From Edaphochlamys debaryana (lineage: Eukaryota > Chlorophyta > Chlorophyceae > Chlamydomonadales), in NCBI GenBank assembly GCA_016858145.1, contig JAEHOE010000112.1, forward strand, positions 186,001 to 250,000: DNA of 64,000 bases, read 5' to 3'. The number at the start of each line of letters is the position of its first letter. Within the stretch, counting starts at the first letter, position 1. Positions 21,103 through 32,959 of the stretch are shown piece by piece. The notes below the pieces were generated by a model that saw only the letters and a program-made list of their open reading frames with translations, was not told where the DNA came from and searched no databases. Both the position numbers and the translations under genes were made by a program.

Positions 21103-24100
21103 ATGCAGTCGATCCTCGGCCAGCGGCCGCAGCTGAACGTTCGGGATGCTTGCGGATCCGCGGCCCAGCGCAAGCTCGTGGCGCCTTGTCCGGTTGGTCG
21201 CGCGCAAGGGCCCAGCCGCCGTGCTCGCCTAGCCGTCCCACCGTGTGCCCAATTGTCTTCATCGCGGACGTTGCTACCGCTGATCTGCAGGCGCGGCGTA
21301 GCGCGACTCGTCGCGGTCTACAAGTTGTGAGGGCTGCGGCGACAATCGACGCGGGCGCGTCCACTCGCTCTCAGCCAGGTATGTTCAGGCTGTATATAGC
21401 ATGTCGCAACCTCACAGCTGGCGTTATTTCGGCTGTTGAGCGGACGCTTGCAACACGTGCGTGCCGCGACCGAGCCCCGGGGCCCCAGCGGCGTTGCTCG
21501 CAGCTCAATTACCCTGATGCAATGAAGAGTCAACTCCGGTGCTGTTCTGTTGCCCTCCTGCAGCGGCTGCGAGCCATGGCGCTGCCGCATCACACGCTGC
21601 CGCTGCCAGCAACGGCAGCGCCCCGGATGCCGGGTTCCAGAAGTTTGTGGACGCGGTGAAGGGCGGTGCCAACCTGGTCCCGCTGAGCAACAGGATCTTC
21701 TCGGACCACCTGACGCCCGTCTCCGCCTACCGGTGCGCGTGGGCGCCCCCGGGGCCTGTCCCCACCTGTTTTCTGGGCTGGTCGCACAGCCTGAGCCGGA
21801 TCCCCGACGCCTACGGGTTCCCTGGGACAGCAAGGACGTAACCCAGGGGTCGAGTCTCGCGTGTTTGTAGCCGAGGGGGCTACCCGGACCCAGGGCCCAG
21901 GCGAAGGGGCCCAGCGCCTTCCTCTTATCCCCCGCCGCCCCCTCCCCCCCACTGCCTCCCCCTCACCCTTCCGCCCCTCCCGCCCCTCCTCCCTCCCCCC
22001 CCCAGCTGCCTGGTCCCCGAGTCGGACTCCGAGCTGCCCTCGTTCCTGCTGGAGTCCGTGGTCAACGGCGACCAGCAGGGCCGCTACTCGTTCCTGGGCT
22101 CCTCCCCCGCGCTCGAAGTGGTGGCCACGCGGGACCGGGTGGTGCTGCTGGACCACGCCAAGGGGGAGCGCCGAGTGGAGACCATGGCGGACCCCATGCA
22201 GGTGGGGGGGGGGGCGGTGGGGGGAGGAGGGGGCTGGGGGGAGGGGGCTGGGTTGGGGAGGGGTCGCGGATGGGGAGGGTGAGGATGGGCGAGGGTGAGG
22301 GGGTGAGGGGGAGGGGCCGGGCGGCCACGCGGAACGCCGCGGCATGGCTCGGTCGGGGCCCGGGGGTGTACGTCCCACACGCTGCACGGAGCGGGCCAGC
22401 AGGCGCAGCCGGCGGCCTCCAGCCGCGGCCCCCGGCGAGGGCGGGGAGCCACGGCAGCGCTTGCACGCCCCACACCGCGTGGCGACACGGGAGCGGGGCC
22501 GGGTCTCCAGAGGGTCTCACGGACTGCCCCGGCGAAAGGCGGCCAGGCGCCAGCGCTCTTCCGGGCAGCAGGGCTCGGCCCCAGGGCGCCCGCAGCGCTG
22601 GGCAGGGGCCCCAAAGCCTTGGCCCCACACACCCCCGCTCCGTGTGGCCGATCAAGGGGCCGGAACCGGGGGCCGGGTGGGGGGCAGGGCGCTCCTGGGC
22701 GGGCGCCGGCGGCCCCGCAGCGCCGCAGCAGGGGCCGTGGCGCCGTGCAGCTGCCGCTCCTCCTCGCGGCCGCACCCGCCTGGGGCCCCGGGCCGCAACC
22801 AGGCCCTGTCGCCCGGGGCCTGCTCCGCGCCCAGCCGGGGCGGGGGCCCGGGGGCGCATGGGGGAGGAGGCACGGAACGGCCCCTGCCTGGTGCGTTGCG
22901 TCTTGGAGGCGGGAGGGGAGGCGGGAGGCGGGGGAAGCGATCTGCGCGGGGCTGCCAGCGGAGCTGCGCCCTGCCGTGCCCAGCGAGAGAGGGGAGTCAG
23001 GGGAGTCAGGCGGCCAGGCGAGGGAGCCCCCGACGGGAGCCCCCCCGTGGCTGGAGCCGGCACCGGCGCAGGCGCCGTGGCTCGTCAGGCCCCGGGCGCA
23101 GCTGCCCCGGCCCGACTCGGGGCTCTGCGGACTTGGCGGGTCCGGCACGGGCCCCGGGGGTGCAGCACGTGAGGGCGTGTGCGGGGGAGGCCGCTGCGGG
23201 GGGAGGCCGCTGCGCGGACGGACCCCTGCGCCGTGGCTTCCAGACAGGCACCCGGGTCGTCCTGCCTGCGGGGGCCGCCCGGGCCTTCTTCCAGCCAGCG
23301 TCCGCGAGGTATCGGCGGCCTGAACGCAGCAGGGGGACTGCCAGCCTTTGAGCCATGGATGCTGCCACTCTGGGCGAGGGCAGGGCATCCACGCCCCCCG
23401 GGCCCCGGCCCCGTGTGGAGCACGGCGAACCGGCACCCCACCCGGCACCCCGCTCGGCTCAACGCTGCCGTCCGCAGCCGCTGCGCCGCTCACCCCACCA
23501 GCTCCCTCCGCCTCCCAGCCTCAACCCCTCTCCACCCCCGCCCCCTCCGTCCCCAGCTGCCCGAGAGCCTCAGCCGCAACTGGCGCCCGGCCAGCGTGGA
23601 GGGCATCCCGGACGTGTTCACGGGCGGCTGGGTGGGGTACGCCGGGTACGACACGGTGCGGTACGTGTACGGCAGCAAGCTGCCGTTCGAGGGGGCGCCC
23701 GAGGGTGAGCTGGGGTTGGGGATGGCGCGGGAGTGGGTGGGGTTTGGGCAAGGGTAGGAGAGGTGTACAGGCGCGGGGGCGGTGTCAGGGCAGGGGGCGC
23801 CGGGTCAGAGGCCAGCGCTGCGGCAGGCTGGCAGGCGCGCCGGGCGCAACGACGCAGCTGGTTTGGCACCGCGGGCCGGACGCAAGGAGGGAACCAGTGC
23901 CTGTGCGGGGTCTGAGTATGCGACAGGGGCCTCAGGGCACGGCTGGTGAGGCTCTGACCCCCTCCCCCCTCCCCCAGACGACCGGCAGCTCCCCGACATG
24001 CACCTGGCGCTCTACTACGACGTGGTGGTGTTCGACCAGGCCACCAAGGTGGCCTATCCCATCGCCTGGGTGCCCGTGGGGGAGCAGGTGGGGGGCGGAG

Positions 24101-27100
24101 GGGGGGTGGGGAGGGGGCTGGGGGGGTTTGTGGAGGTTGTAGGGTAGGGCGTGGGGAAAGAGGTGGGACAGGGCAAGGGGTGGGCACGGCCCAGCCAGGG
24201 CGCAGCGCCCGCGCAAGCTATGCCGGTGGGAGCACGCTGCTCACCCCCTTCCTCTACCCGCCCGCCCCCGGCTCCCCCCGCAGGAGGCCTCTGACCCCGC
24301 CGCCCTGCGCGCCGCCTACGACTCCGGCCGCGAGCGCCTGGCCCGGCTCACGGCCAAGCTGGCCTCGCCCCCCGCCGCGGGCCCCAGCGGGGGCCTGCTG
24401 CCTGGCGCCATCAGCCTGGACCTCAACCAGCGCCCGCAGCTGCCCGAGTGCTCCAACATGACCAAGCAGGTGGGGGGGCGGGGGGGGCGGGGGGCATGGG
24501 GGCGGGGGGGGCCGGGTAGGAGGGGGCTGAGGAGGGGGGGGGGCCCAGGAGGGTTCAGGGAAGGGAAGGCACTCCGACGTGACCAAGCCCGAAAGGTCGA
24601 AGGGGCGAGGCTGCTCCTGGAGCCGCGGCGTGTGGCAGGGGCTGCTCGCGTGGGCCGGTGCACGCAGCGATCAAGCAAGGGAGGTGAAGTGCCTGGGGCG
24701 GAACAGCTGGGCGGCGGCGATCCTTATCACCCCCATCCTCCCCCCCTCTCCCATCCCCCCCCCCACTCCCCCCTCCCCCACTCCCCCCCAGGAGTTCCTG
24801 GACGCCGTGCTGGCCACCAAGGAGCACATCCAGGCGGGGGACATCTTCCAGCTGGTGCTGAGCCAGCGCTTCGAGCGCCGCACCTTTGCCTCCCCCTTTG
24901 AGATCTACCGGGCGCTGCGCGTGGTCAACCCCTCGCCCTACATGGTCTACATGCAGGTGGGGGGGGTGGAGGGTGGGGGATGGCTGGAGCCGTGGAGGGG
25001 CAAGGGATGGGCGTGGGGCAGTCGGAGTGCGCTGCTGTCCACCGGGGCCGGGGCAGGCCAGCCTCCGGCGCTCCTCCCCACCAACGCGCGGCCACCGCCG
25101 CTGGACTGCCGCCGAACCCAGCCCAGCTCCACACCGCCCCCCACCCGCCCCCCGGCCCCCCCCCCGTGCAGGCCCGCGGCTGCCACATCGTGTCCTCCTC
25201 CCCCGAGATCCTGTGCCGCGTGGACAACGACCGCGTGGTGACCAACCGCCCGCTGGCGGGGACGCGGGCGCGCGGCAAGGACGTGGCGGCGGACAAGGCG
25301 CTCGAGGTGGGGGGGGTGTCAAGGAGGGTTGAGACTGGGGGCGGAGACTGGGGGCGGAGACTAATGGGGACGAGCCCATGGGGCAGGGCCACCCACCCCA
25401 CTCCGCCAATCCCACCACCCTTAATCCCCCCCCCCAATCCCAATCCCCCCCCCAGGCCGACCTGCTTGCCGACGGCAAGGAGATCGCTGAGCACGTTATG
25501 CTGGTGGACCTGGGGCGGAACGACGTGGGCAAGGTAAGGGGGAGAGGGGTCGTGAGGAAGGGGGAGGGAGGGGGAGGGATGAACGGAGGGAGTGGGGGCA
25601 CGTGGGGCGGAGCACCGCGCGGTAGCCGGTAGAGGTGGGGCGGCCCTCACATCTCCCCCTCCCACCCCCACCCCCCACCCCAGGTGTCTGTGTCCGGCTC
25701 CGTGGTGGTCCGCAAGCTGATGGAGGTGGAGCGCTACTCGCACGTCATGCACATCAGCAGCACCGTCACGGGGGAGCTGCTGCCGCAGCTGGACGCCTGG
25801 GACGCGCTGCGGGCGGCGCTGCCGGCGGGCACCGTCAGCGGGGCGCCCAAGGTGGGGGGGATGAAGGCCTGGAGGTTGGGGAGGAGGGGCAGGGCCCTGG
25901 AGTGGCAGACACCAACCCGGGGATCGAGCAGGAGGCGAGCATGGTTGGGGGTTGTTGGGATGGCGGACTGCGCCTGGCCTGGCCGGTTTCGGTGGAGGGG
26001 AGGTGAACAGGGGGAGGGGGAGGTTGGGAGGAGGGGCAGGGCCCTGGAGTGGCAGAGGGAGGGGTCCGGGCACCGGCAACTCCGTTGGCAGGGGAGTGGT
26101 GTGGGAGCCGGAGGCTGGGGAGGAGAGGGGTTTGAACAGGAGGCGGGCATGGGTGGGGCATGGGTGGGGCATGGGTGGGTGCCGGACTGCGCCTGACCTG
26201 CCCTGGCCGGTCTCAGTCCTGGGGGTCAGCTGGGTCACCAACCCCTGCCCCCTCCCCTTCCTCCCCTTCCTTCCTTTCCTCCCCTCCCCCCTCCCCCCCT
26301 GTCAGGTCCGCGCCATGCAGATCATTGACGAGCTGGAGGTCAACAAGCGGGGGCCGTACGGCGGCGGCGTCGGCCACGTGTCCTTCACGGGTGGGGCGGG
26401 GGCGGGGGAGGGGCCACACGTGAGGGGCGGGGGCGGGCTGCCGTCTGCAGCGACACGCGGGGCTCGGGTTTGGGCTGGCAGGGTCCAGCCTCTGCTCGCC
26501 TGACCGCGCTCAGCTCAACCCCCCCTTCCCTTCCCCCCTTGTTTTGCTCCACGCGCCTTTGCGCGTTTCCATTCTTTAGCTACCCCACTTCTTTAGCTTC
26601 TCCCTGCGTACTGCGCGACCGCACGCACGCCACTGCACGCCTCTAACCTTCCGCGCTTTCGCATGTTCTCACTTCTCTCGCCCTTTCCCTCCCCGCCCGC
26701 GTTCCGCCGTGCCCTCTCCTCCGTGGTGGTTTCTTCGATATGCCCAGGTGAGTCCGGGACGAGGCGGGTCTCGTTTCGGGGGATAATGTTATGTGCCGTT
26801 CGGGTGGTGGTGTGCGGCGCGTTGCACTTGCATGCCCAAAGCACCCCAGCGACCTGCCGGTCTGTTACCTGCGACTATATAGTGCTTCGGGATAGCGTTC
26901 AGCCGCCGCTGCCTACGCCACTTTCAGCTCCAGCCTCAGCGCACGCCTCTTCCACGGACACCCGAACCTATCATGGACACTGTGGCGGTATGTACCTTCT
27001 CCGGCGATCCCACTAACGATTCGATGCTCTCCCGCTTATCAGCTTCAAACATTCCCTTCCCCCCCCCCCCCTTCCCCCCCCAGGCGCCATGGACATGGCC

Positions 27101-27513
27101 CTGGGCCTGCGCACCATGGTCATCCCCGACTCGGCGGCCGACACGCTCTACAAGTACGACGCGCCCTCGGCGGGGGGCGTGCCGCACAGGCGCGAGTGGA
27201 GCGTTCACATCCAGGTGAGGGGAGAAGGGTGTGCGGGGTGTTCGGGTGAGGGAAGGGAAGGGAAAGTGGTGCCCACGGACGGGCATTGCTACAGCCAGAA
27301 AGCCGCTCCACCGGGCCCTTTTTCTCATGCGCTCCTCACCCTCCCACACATTCCCACCCACCCCTCCTTCCCCCTCCAAAGGCCGGCGCCGGCATCGTCG
27401 CCGACTCCAAGCCCGAGGCCGAGTACGAGGAGACGGTGAACAAGGCGGCGGCGCTGGGGCGGGCCATCGACCTGGCGGAGCAGGCCTTCGTGGAGGACGG
27501 GCGGAGGGCGTGA
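21103..27513 (+). CDS. trpE: Anthranilate synthase component I (alpha subunit), plastid-type
   Basis: Twelve exons are well supported: 21564-21732, 22006-22201, 23557-23704, 23978-24087, 24284-24469, 24792-24956, 25172-25306, 25456-25533, 25684-25851, 26306-26390, 27084-27214 and 27382-27513. Seen: [14 protein letters not shown], the tryptophan feedback motif LLES (in [10 protein letters not shown]), [71 protein letters not shown] and [19 protein letters not shown], all in family order. With an amidotransferase beta subunit (not in this window) it converts chorismate to anthranilate, the first step of tryptophan synthesis in the plastid. The first exon is unresolved: ATG 21103 opens an Arg/Ser-rich transit-like peptide that could join near 21243, but a TATATA at 21393 would instead imply a later start. 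Intron 22202-23556 is unusually long. Confidence 0.95.
21393..21398 (+). promoter_or_regulatory. TATATA, possible TATA box
   Basis: TATATA lies in CTGTATATAGC, 170 bp before the first secure trpE exon, in an otherwise GC-rich area. If it is a real TATA box, transcription starts near 21425 and the putative transit-peptide exon at 21103 is wrong. It may equally lie inside the first intron. Confidence 0.3.
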
Positions 27514-28045
27514 GGGGGGAGGGGCTGAGGTGGAAGGGGAGGGAGGGGGCGAGAAGAGGGGAAGGGGAAAGAGAGGTGGAGCGGGGAGGGGGGAAGGTAT
27601 TGGGGCGACCTGAATGGGGGGGAATGCCGCCTGGTAGGGGACGCGGGTGGCATGGCGCGAGCGGAGTGGTGAAGGGGGCTGTGACCTTCTATGAGGAGGA
27701 TGGATGGCAGTCGCTCTGTGGATGTCCTGTAAGACACGACTACCGATGAGCAGCCGACGAACTCAAAGCATACAACCCCACGAACCTCGTCTGGCGACAC
27801 GAATCCTGAGGTCGGATGCCGTACGTGTGGCCGTACTTGCGCAGCTCGGTCGCGACCACCTCAGTCGCGAGCTCTTTCCCCATCTCTGAACGCGGGTGAC
27901 CGCAGGTTGCTCGGCTATGCATTGCATTGCTGTATAGAGTCATGCGTACAGACGCGTGGCCACATGAGAGAGCGCTCGCTGACCGCTCTGCTGATGCTCT
28001 GCGCTTACAAACTGTTCGCACCATAGGGTAGTCAGCCACAAGAGC
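27514..28045. other. Intergenic region after trpE
   Basis: The first ~200 bp are G-rich 3'-UTR-like sequence, with a TGTAA at 27728. The rest is moderate-GC DNA upstream of WHL copy A. No gene was seen. Confidence 0.5.
27728..27732 (+). terminator. Candidate TGTAA poly(A) signal, trpE
   Basis: TGTAA lies 215 bp after the trpE stop; it is the first such word downstream on this strand. Confidence 0.4.
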
Positions 28046-29636
28046 ATGTTATCGGCACCTGAAGCCGGCGGCGCAGCACTGGCAGGCGATGTCGGCACCT
28101 CGCTGGTCGGCATGGCCAGTGTAGCGGTTCTGGCCAACGCGGGGCGCCACGCGGCCTGGCTGCAGGCGCTCTCAGTGGAGGGGGAGGAGGGGCAGGGGGT
28201 GCAGGCCCCAGCCCCTGCGGGCCCTGCTCAGCCTCTGTCACCACCCCAGCCCCGGCATGAAGGCACCGGCTCCCTGCCTGGCGGTTCCCGGCCTCCCCCG
28301 GGCGCTGTGGCTGCGGCGGTGGCTCTGGCGCTGAGCAACGCCCGGCGGATGGGGCTGGCTATTGCCGATGCAACAGGCACGAAGGCAGAGCCCCCGCCTC
28401 GGAGTGCTGCAGGGCGCTCCTTGGGGGCTGTTCGCGGGTACACGAAGTGGAAGCCGCACGAGCTGGAGGTGGGTGGCCTTGCTCTACCCTCCCGCGCACT
28501 GCCTCCTGCTAACCCCGGTTCCCGTGCACCATCCGCGCAGATCGTGGTGCGTGCGGTCCGCCAGCTGCCTGAGCGCAGCACTCCAGCCGACACGAACCGC
28601 ATCCTGGCTGAGCTTGGTGGGTAGCGGACTGATGGTAGACAGGTACCGGTGTTGCTCACTCTCAGGCTCGGGGTTTCAAAGCCCATTCGCCCCCCCTCTC
28701 AGGATGGCCCCAGGACACGCTAACAAGGCGGCGGCTGGCAAATCAGATGTTGGCCTTGCGGGCTCGTTTGAGCCAAGGTGCAGATCCCGCCGAGGGTAAG
28801 CCAAGCCGTCCGGACGTTCATTCACGCAACCATGCATTTAACATAAGCTCTCTTGTCATGTCCCTCGTTCATGAACGAAAGTGCTGCAAGAAAGGAAACT
28901 TGTAACGGACCGCAGCATGACGTACAAGGTACGGTTGGGCCAGGTCATCGTCCGTTCCAGCATGCTGCGGCTGCCAGTCCTGACACAGCTCTGCATCCCG
29001 CAGGCCTGGGCCGCCAAGGCGCTTGCGTCCCTCCCGGGCGGCCAGGCAAGTCTTGGCTTCGTCTGCTTGCTGCCTGCAGCGCTGCCTTCTCAAGAGGGAT
29101 CTGCTGTGTAGGGGACCGTACGGGAGATTGGAGCAGTCCTTCTCGCAGACCCCATCGTTGGGCCCAAGATGGACCACCGGTGAGAGCTAACCTTAGAGCA
29201 ATTGACCCCTTGTTTGGAGGCCCTGTGGCATGAACATCTTGCTGATCGCAGACCTCCCCCGTCACGCAAGAAGGAGGAGGTGGCTGTCGACGCTTAAGGC
29301 AGCCATGCAGTGAGTGCGGTGAAGCGGCGGGGCCGTTTGGCGTTGTGACAGACTTGTACGAACGTTCCTATATTGCCGCATTCGTCGTGCACCCCCAGCA
29401 AGACCGGGTTCTTCAACACGGGCACCAAGCGTGATGGCTACGTAGTTTACGGCTACGATCCCACGGTAATGTTTGAGACGCAGGGGGGCAAGGCCACAGC
29501 CTACCTCCTCATTGGTCTGTCCATAGCGGTCCGACCTGCCTCGCAGGCCTCGGCCACCACCAGCCGTAAGCGCGCCACTGCCAAGGGCCAGGCGGGGCTG
29601 CCCTACCTGGGCAAGAAGAGCAGGAACGCAAACTGA
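28046..29636 (+). pseudogene. WHL family copy A: winged-helix-like protein of unknown function, frameshifted
   Basis: I do not recognise this family. Nine exons parallel those of copies B-D: 28046-28468, 28541-28616, 28703-28796, 28882-28928, 29004-29045, 29112-29179, about 29271-29309, 29399-29465 and 29547-29636. Conserved blocks are AGRHAAWLQALSVEGE, a Pro-rich linker, ALSNARR, WKPHELE, VVRAVRQLPERSTPADTNRI, SMTYK, AWAAKALASLPGGQ, REIGAVLLADPIVGPKMD, GFFNTGTKRDGYVVYGYDPT and the basic end KGQAGLPYLGKKSRNAN. The second half resembles a winged helix (linker-histone, forkhead or HARE type), which is inference. One extra A near 28740 shifts exon 3 out of frame relative to copies B-D, so the copy is probably broken unless this is an assembly error. 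The intron after AWAAKALASLPGGQ uses a GC donor. Exon 7 needs an acceptor 15 bp downstream of the homologous one to avoid a stop. Confidence 0.6.
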
Positions 29637-29699
29637 GGGCAGGTGAGGAGACGACCCGGCCGCTTGCACGTACAGCTGCAAGGCAACGCCACGAGCTGA

Positions 29700-31001
29700 A
29701 GCCGCTCGAGTCCTCCCAGCTGGCCTCTCTGGCCTTCCTGGATGACGTGGTGGAGGCGGCGCTGGCGGCGGGGGCGGCGCCCTACGTGCCGCCGGAGGCC
29801 AGGGGCGGCAAGGCGCAGGACGAGCGGGCCAAGGGTGGGGCGGTGGGAGGTGGGGGCGTGTGGGGCTGAGCCGGGAGGGTGGGTGGGCGCCAGGCGACGC
29901 CTTGTTCCCTTGACCCCCTCACCCTACCACTCTTTCATGCCTGGGCACGTTTCCCTTCCCCAGGCCTCCGCTTCGAGGCGTACGAGCCCGCTCCCTACGC
30001 CGTGCCCCTCGCCGGCTCCTCCGCCTCCCACACCAGCGGGGCGGGCGACTCGCGGAGCAGTGCGGTGGCCCACAGCGGCGCACCGAGCTCCGCGGTGGCC
30101 TCAGGGGCCGCCGCCGCCAGTGCGTCGGGCCCCTCCTTCTCCGCCCCCAGCGAGCCGCAGCTGGTGCTCAAGGGGGCGGCGGGGCGGCGCTGGGGCCCGG
30201 CGCAGTACGAGGCGGAGGCGCAGGCCCCCGCCCCCAGCGCCGCCTCTTACAGCTTCGGCCCCTCCACGTCAGCGGCCGCAGGGGCCGGCTCCGGCGCCCC
30301 CCGCAGCGGCCACCACTCGCTCAACGCCTCCGGCTCCGCGCCGCTGTCGGGGCGGGCGGCGGAGCGGGAGCAGCTGGCGGCGTCCCTGTTCGGCGGACGG
30401 GGGCTGACGGGGCAGGCGCCTGCCTCCCGCGGCCCCCGCCTCGCGGCCCTCCGCCGCCCGCACCGCGGCGGCTCCGGCGCCCGCCGCTGCATCGCGGCCC
30501 ACCCCCGCCCCCGCCAACCCCCTGGACCTGCTCATGGACCTGGGGGCCCCATTGCCGCCTGGGCCCGGGCTCACTGGACCCGCCCCGGGCGCCGCTGGGC
30601 CCGGTGGCGACTGGATGGACTCGCTCATGGGCCCGGCCCCGCACCAGCCACCGCAGGCCCAGGCCCCGCACATGGGCATGGGGGGTGGGGGCATGGGCAT
30701 GATGGGGGGGCCGGGCATGGGAGGCATGGGCCCCGGGGGAGGCATGATGGGGGGCGGGGGCGTGCCGAATGGGGGCGGGATGGGCGGGCCGATGGGGGGT
30801 GGCACGTACGGGGGCGGGGGCCCGCACCAGATGGTGCCGGGGCCCGGGGTGGGGCAGGGGTACGGTGGGCCGCCGCAGGCCGGGTGGCTGGGTGCGCCGG
30901 GCGGCATGGGGCAGGCGGGCGGCATGCATAGCCAACCGCCCCCGCAGCAGCAGCAGCGGCCGGCGGCAGGGGCGGATCCGTTTGTAGACCTGCTGGGGTG
31001 A
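29700..31001 (+). pseudogene. AP-4 complex epsilon-subunit hinge fragment (A)
   Basis: Two exons read LASLAFLDDVVEAALAAGAAPYVPPEARGG in part (to 29834), then GLRFEAYEPAPYAVPL onward from 29964. Family knowledge: AP-4 epsilon adaptins carry this hinge signature (a FLD..V.EAL..GAAPY.PP block, FE.Y, a WG..Y block and LAASLFGG); the same order is seen here. The fragment then changes frame between about 30405 and 30500 (short intron or frameshift), continues with the clathrin-box-like NPLDLLMDLG, a Met/Gly-rich stretch, and ends DPFVDLLG then TGA. The trunk domain is absent: the DNA upstream is WHL copy A. It is either a captured 3' end or the remnant of a disrupted gene. I first considered epsin, but the hinge blocks fit AP-4 epsilon better. 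Confidence 0.55.
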
Positions 31002-31271
31002 GGGATGGTAGGCAAGACGGTGGGAGCATGAGTAGCAGCGGTTGCTTGGGGCTGGTCAGCGGTGACGGAAGCGGAAGCGATGGACTGGCGGACTGCCAAC
31101 AGACTGATGCAGCGCAGGCCAGGGATTGCAAACTGATATGGAAGGCGTAACCGGTTACTTAAAATTGGTTGCCCAAGGCACTCGATTGTTAGGCTAGAGC
31201 GCTTCAGCCACAGCAGGAGCCTGGTTGGGAGACATGCTTGTTGACATGTCGGCGCAGCACGTCGCCCAGCC
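31002..31271. other. Spacer between fragment A and WHL copy B
   Basis: The spacer has lower GC content, no gene and no clear repeat boundary. It marks the junction of the tandem WHL + AP-4 epsilon duplication. Confidence 0.5.
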
Positions 31272-32890
31272 GTGAAGCTATCACGTCAGCACCACGAGTC
31301 AACTAGTACTTCAGCCGACACAAGATTGTGCTTCCTGGTATCGGTCAAACACAGCAGTAGCTCACTCGTGCGCATGGCTGGTGCGGCGGCGCTGGCCAGC
31401 GCGGGGCGCCACGCGGCCTGGCTGCAGGCGCTCTCAGTGGAGGGGGAGGCCGCGGTACCAGCCCCCGCCGGTCCCCAAGCCTCAGCGTGGCGGGTCCCGG
31501 TCTCCCTCCGGCGCTGTGGCTGCGGCGGTGGCTCAGGCGCTGAGCAACGCCCTGCGGACGGGGGAGGCGTGGAGGACATCCATGAAGCTCCCCAAGGGTG
31601 CTCCAGTTTCTGGGAGATGGAGGCCACATGAGTTGGAGGTGTGAATCGCCGACTCGACCGCTTAGTCCGCAGTGCCCCGTCCGCCCGGGGCATGCATCAT
31701 GCGTGCAATGTGTCAACTCGCTGCGCAGATTGTGGTGCGTGAGGTCCGCACACTACCTGAGCGCACTACCCGAGCTGACACCAACCGCATCCTGGCGGAG
31801 CTGGGTGGGTGGGTGGGTGGGTGGGTGGGTCGAGGTGGTTGGATGGGCCAGTGATGCAGTGCCCAGCAGCCTGTCGAGGCGAACCTGCCCCCCGCCCTGC
31901 TGAGTAGCCGCCCTTGCTATCGCTGCAGGCTGGCCCCAGGACTCACGCACAAAGGTGCGGCTGAGAGCCCAGATGGCCACCTTGCGTAACCGGCTGAGCC
32001 AAGGCGTGGACCCCGCAGAGGGTGAGCCCAGGCTGGCGTGAGTCGCTGCGCAACCCCATCGCAGCCTCCTGCTCATGGCCTTTGTCCCCTGCTCCCCACC
32101 CAGTCTTGGAAAAGAAGAGGCTCGTCCGGGACCCAAGCATGACGTACAAGGTGGGGAATGGGTGGTTGGATGGGTAGATAGGCTGGGGCGGGTGCGGTGC
32201 GACTTAAAGGCTGGCGGTGGACACTCGCAGGCATGGATCATCAAGGCTCTCGCGTCGCTGCCGGTTGGCGAGGGGTGGGGGTCAGGAGTCATGTCTCATG
32301 TGACACACCCTGGGCACTGCTGCACGCAGGGGACTCTGCCGGAAATTGGGGCTTTCCTGTTGGCCGACCCCGTCATTGGGCCCAAGATGGACCAGCGGTG
32401 CGCTGTGGGCGGAGCAATTGGGTGACACTGCCACTGCGCACTCTAACTGAGACGTGTGCGTCGCCCCTGCAGGCCCACGCCTTGGCGCAAGTCCGCACCG
32501 CGATGGAAAGCCATGCTGAATGGGACACTTCAGTGAGACGGAGTGGGACGGAGGACCGTGCATGGGCGAGAGCGCAAGGGCACGGCCCGTGGAACCAGCC
32601 GCCTGCTGCAAAGGAGGGTGTCCCAGCGTACCACACCCCGCGCAGGGATGGCTGCTTCTTCAATACCGGCACCAAGTACAAGGGGCACTCAGTGTACGGA
32701 TACGACCCCACGGTGGGGCAGGGCAAGGGGGAACGGCCGCCTTCAACTGACAACCAAATCCATCCATCGTCTTCCCACGCCAAACTACCTTGCCTCGCAG
32801 GCCTCAGCCACACCGGAGCGCAAGCACGCGGCGACCAAGGGCCAGCCGGGGCTACCTTATCTGGGCAAAAAGAGCAGGAGGGCCAACTGA
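31272..32890 (+). pseudogene. WHL family copy B, decayed
   Basis: Homologous exons are exon 1 to 31638, then 31729-31804, 31929-32021, 32104-32150, 32231-32272, 32330-32397, 32473-32532, 32646-32712 and 32801-32890. Conserved blocks include ASAGRHAAWLQALSVEGE, SGAVAAAVAQALSNALR, RPHELE, DTNRILAELG, KVRLRAQMATLRNRL, AWIIKALASLPVGE, GFF-type wing CFFNTGTKYKGHSVYGYDPT and KGQPGLPYLGKKSRRAN. Two lesions are visible. Exon 1 changes frame between SVEGE and the Pro-rich linker, near 31450-31480. The exon ending at 32272 has lost its donor: GAG is followed by GGGTGG, and the nearest GT would break the frame. The exon 3 frameshift of copy A is absent, so the two copies decayed independently after duplication. 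Several of its middle exons are unbroken. Confidence 0.6.
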
Positions 32891-32959
32891 GGACGAGCAG
32901 GCGAGGAGACGACCCGGCCACTTGCACGTACAGCTGTAAGGAGACGCCAGGAGCTGACG

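Noticed and set aside
21522..21659. ATG at 21522 as the trpE start
   Set aside because: Its frame runs into a stop and differs from the trpE frame. An intron to correct it would be about 25 nt, too short, and in the wrong phase.
22062..23493. Long open frames on both strands inside the trpE intron (up to ~469 codons)
   Set aside because: Composition is Pro/Arg/Gly/Ala only, there is no domain, and frames are open on several strands at once, as expected from very high GC. The flanking exons join in frame across it.
29700..31001. Epsin/ENTH protein as identity of the clathrin-box fragment
   Set aside because: No ENTH or VHS sequence is present, and the FLDD..EAALAAGAAPY, RFEAYE and LAASLFGG blocks fit the AP-4 epsilon hinge better.
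30321..31131. Long minus-strand open frames opposite the AP-4 epsilon fragment
   Set aside because: They are Pro-rich mirror images of the Gly/Met-rich plus-strand sequence, with no splice context of their own.
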